Shown here one piece after another: positions 6,830 through 8,147 of a DNA stretch of 8,147 nt. Positions within the stretch are counted from its first letter, which is position 1, and the number at the start of each line of letters is the position of its first letter. Origin of the DNA: an uncultured Micrococcus sp. (GTDB lineage Bacteria > Actinomycetota > Actinomycetes > Actinomycetales > Micrococcaceae). Both the position numbers and the translations under genes were made by a program. The DNA is taken from the NCBI GenBank assembly GCA_946222435.1, contig CAMIOJ010000087.1:1-8147 (forward strand), read 5' to 3'. Below the pieces are notes generated by a model that saw only the letters and a program-made list of their open reading frames with translations, was not told where the DNA came from and made no database searches.

Positions 6830-6853
6830 GCGGGCACGACCGGTACCGCCCGC
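6830..6853 (+). terminator. Weak hairpin after the AhpD-family gene
   Basis: GCGGGC and GCCCGC form a 6-bp stem with a 12-base loop, 41 bases beyond the AhpD-family stop codon. There is no U-tract. It is the nearest dyad that could end the plus-strand transcript, but the following hairpin at 6885-6916 could do this as well. The rest of 6790-6884 shows nothing recognisable. Confidence 0.25.
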
Positions 6854-6884
6854 CCAGGCTCAGGGATATATGCCCGGACACGAC

Positions 6885-6916
6885 GAAGCCCCCCGCTCGA
6901 ATGAGTGGAGGGCTTC
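6885..6916 (-). terminator. Terminator hairpin downstream of tRNA-Pro
   Basis: A 14-position stem (GAAGCCCTCCACTC against GAGCGGGGGGCTTC on the minus strand) contains one G-U pair and one mismatch and closes a 4-base loop. It begins five bases beyond the encoded CCA end of the minus-strand tRNA. No U-tract follows. As an imperfect but long stem it may also stop plus-strand readthrough from the AhpD-family gene. Confidence 0.6.
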
Positions 6917-6920
6917 TGTG

Positions 6921-6997
<77 letters not shown>

Positions 6998-7002
6998 TGG
7001 GT

Positions 7003-7020
7003 CGACGCATTTCCGCGTCG
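7003..7020 (-). other. Hairpin in the tRNA-Pro 5' leader
   Basis: A perfect 6-bp inverted repeat (CGACGC / GCGTCG) with a 6-base loop lies only five bases upstream of the mature tRNA 5' end. It would form in the precursor leader, next to the RNase P cleavage site. A processing role is inference; it could be incidental in GC-rich DNA. Confidence 0.35.
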
Positions 7021-7033
7021 CCAACAGAGGAAC

Positions 7034-7062
7034 ACATTACCAGCGTCCCGGGCTCCGCGCAA
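7034..7062 (-). promoter_or_regulatory. Candidate tRNA-Pro promoter
   Basis: On the minus strand, TTGCGC (7057-7062) and TAATGT (7034-7039) are separated by exactly 17 bases, upstream of tRNA-Pro. The -10 fits the actinobacterial TANNNT pattern; the -35 keeps only TTG of the consensus. Initiation would fall near 7027, giving a leader of about 30 bases that includes the hairpin at 7003-7020. Confidence 0.5.
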
Positions 7063-7170
7063 AACGAGACCGGTGTCGACGGGCGCATGTCCACGCGGGC
7101 GTCGGCCATCTCACACCTGACAGGATGGATGCTCCGGGAGCGAACAACGACCGTGTGGAGGAGGACGACC

Positions 7171-7668
7171 GTGACAGCTCGACGACGCCCCTGGTGGAAC
7201 CCCTTCGCCTCACCCCGTGGGACGGGCGACGGATCGCGGGAAGGAATGGACGCTGAACCGGCAGCCGGCGTGGCCGCGCAGCGGCATGCGGTGGAGGAGG
7301 CGGTGGTCCGAATGCGCACGCTCCTGCGCGAAGAACGCGGGCGACTGCGCCCGGACACCTGGACGCTGGCCTCGAGCATGGTCGAACATGCGGCGGAGCT
7401 CCTCCCCCGCTGGACCGATACGGCCGCCCAGAGGGCCGCCGATGCGCTCTGTGTGGAGGACGTGGTCTGCCGGCATCTGCCGCGTCGCCTGGATGCCTTC
7501 CTGGCCATCCCGGACTCGCAGAAGCCGGCGGCCGCGGATGAGCTGCTCGACCAGCTGGAGGATCTGCAGAGCCTGCACGGTGCGGCAGTGCGTCGGTTGC
7601 ACGCGGTCTCGCGGATCCGTCTCGAAGCACTCCGAGAGGTGCACCAGAGGGAGACAGACGGGCTCTGA
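7171..7668 (+). CDS. Hypothetical protein (165 aa), helix-rich
   Basis: The family is not named with confidence. The start is the GTG at 7171, because GGAGGAGG (7157-7164) lies six bases upstream. An in-frame ATG at 7126 has no comparable site. The N-terminus is basic and aromatic (RRRPWWNPF) and probably disordered to about residue 35. The rest is predicted helical and charged, with Cys94 and Cys100. The segment VVCRHLPRRLDAFLAIPDSQKP (about 98-119) followed by ADELLDQLEDLQSLHGAAVRRL resembles a recurring actinobacterial pattern (LPxxLxAYLxLP, then LxxQLxxL) found in several uncharacterised proteins. There is no signal peptide or membrane helix. It is the only protein gene between tRNA-Pro, which is divergent, and the rRNA operon, which runs towards it; its stop lies 33 bases before the shared hairpin at 7702. 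No clear promoter is seen in 7063-7170; CTGACA at 7117 lacks a partner -10. Confidence 0.8.
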   Translation: MTARRRPWWNPFASPRGTGDGSREGMDAEPAAGVAAQRHAVEEAVVRMRTLLREERGRLRPDTWTLASSMVEHAAELLPRWTDTAAQRAADALCVEDVVCRHLPRRLDAFLAIPDSQKPAAADELLDQLEDLQSLHGAAVRRLHAVSRIRLEALREVHQRETDGL

Positions 7669-7701
7669 ACGGGGGCCGACGAAACGGTCCGGGAAAACGG
7701 G

Positions 7702-7731
7702 GAGGCCCCACACCAAAACGTGTGGGGCCTC
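7702..7731 (-). terminator. rRNA operon terminator hairpin
   Basis: A perfect 12-bp inverted repeat (GAGGCCCCACAC / GTGTGGGGCCTC) with a 6-base loop begins about 15 bases beyond the 5S rRNA 3' end on the minus strand. It is followed on that strand by CCCCGTTTT, a short T-run. It is the strongest hairpin in the window. It also lies just past the end of the plus-strand gene at 7171-7668, so it probably acts in both directions, although the plus side has no U-tract. Confidence 0.85.
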
Positions 7732-7746
7732 AACCCAAAAAGAATG

Positions 7747-7863
7747 TCCGGCGGCGACCTACTCTCCCACAACCTCCCGGTTGCAGTACCATCGGCGCTG
7801 TGGGCCTTAGCTTCCGGGTTCGGAATGGAACCGGGCGTTTCCCCCACGCTATGACCGCCGTAA
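7747..7863 (-). rRNA. rrf: 5S ribosomal RNA
   Basis: A full-length 5S gene of about 117-119 bases on the minus strand. The 5' end reads TTACGGCGGTCATAGCG and the 3' end GGTCGCCGCCGGAC, giving the terminal helix I. The conserved loop sequences CCATTCCGAACCCGGAAG and GCGCCGATGGTACTGC are present. The ends are estimated to within two or three bases. The AACCGGGAGGTTGTGGGAGAG helix recalls Micrococcus/Kocuria 5S sequences. It is the last gene of the rRNA operon. Confidence 0.95.
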
Positions 7864-8035
7864 CCCTTGAACCACACCCCAACCTACAGGGGCAGGTAAA
7901 CCTAACAGGGCCACGAAAAGTACGTGACACATATTCACTTAAAACATCACCACCACCCTACCCCAACCAAGGGACACAAGCAGCAGCAGGTTGCAATCAG
8001 ACAACCGCACAGTGGACGCGAACACCCTCAAAAGA
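7864..8035 (-). other. 23S-5S rRNA internal transcribed spacer
   Basis: About 170 bases between the 23S 3' end and the 5S 5' end, noticeably more AT-rich than the rest of the window. No tRNA lies within it. The part next to 23S (AACAC...GTGTT, 8021-8042 region) can pair with itself and with the 23S end, as expected for rRNA processing stems. No promoter or gene is seen. Confidence 0.7.
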
Positions 8036-8147
8036 AGTGTTTGTAAGTCATCGGCCTATTAGTACTGGTCAGCTCCACACGTCTTCAGTCCGCGCTTCCA
8101 CATCCAGCCTATCAACCCAGTGTTCTAGCTGGGGGCCTCACACCCTC
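8036..8147 (-). rRNA. rrl: 23S ribosomal RNA, 3' end (partial)
   Basis: The minus strand carries the 3'-terminal ~110 bases of 23S rRNA. These include the domain VI segment GGGTTGATAGGCTGGATGTG and the end GACCAGTACTAATAGGCCG followed by ATGACTTACAAACACTT, which is typical of actinobacteria. The gene continues beyond the right edge. The exact 3' end is an estimate. Confidence 0.95.

Noticed and set aside
6863..6876. AT-rich patch GGGATATATGCCC resembling a -10 box or operator
   Set aside because: No partner -35 and no appropriately placed downstream gene on either strand; too short to call an operator.
7738..7930. ORFs crossing the 5S rRNA and spacer
   Set aside because: They lie within rRNA and transcribed spacer and have no protein-like features.

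Overview
The window is high-GC actinobacterial chromosome. The 5S and 23S rRNA sequences, strong GC codon bias, GTG starts, GGAGG ribosome binding sites and sparse U-tracts after terminators suggest a member of the Micrococcaceae (Micrococcus, Kocuria or a relative). The family is inferred from memory of rRNA and protein types, not from a search.

Layout. (1) 135-2758, minus strand: a compact cluster read right to left. It holds a very small membrane ORF, a two-helix membrane protein, a YdhF-type aldo/keto reductase, and a second two-helix membrane protein. Gaps are about 30-40 bases, so this is probably one transcript, starting near a TAAGAT -10 box at 2765-2770 and ending near a GC-rich hairpin at 33-57. 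The three membrane ORFs look distantly related to one another. (2) 2862-4540, plus strand: a fumarylacetoacetate-hydrolase-family enzyme and an F420/NADP oxidoreductase-like Rossmann protein overlap by 4 bases (GTGA) and are almost certainly translationally coupled. (3) 4589-6789, plus strand: a secreted or anchored TPM-fold, DUF5129-like protein with a long coiled-coil region and a Ser/Gly tail, then an AhpD/carboxymuconolactone-decarboxylase-family protein with a CxxC...H redox centre. (4) 6921-8147: a minus-strand tRNA-Pro(CGG), one plus-strand gene of unknown function, and the 3' end of a minus-strand rRNA operon (23S 3' end, spacer, 5S, strong 12-bp hairpin terminator).

How the parts relate. 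Apart from the coupled pair in (2), the enzymes share no obvious pathway. The AKR, FAH-family, F420-like and AhpD-like proteins are all generic redox or carbonyl chemistry families, and their substrates cannot be read from sequence. No insertion sequence, CRISPR array, prophage or defence system was seen. The least explained items are the family of small two-helix membrane proteins around the AKR gene, including a miniature copy with an ambiguous start, and the unknown gene that runs head-on towards the rRNA operon. No stretch longer than 300 bases lacks a gene or RNA.
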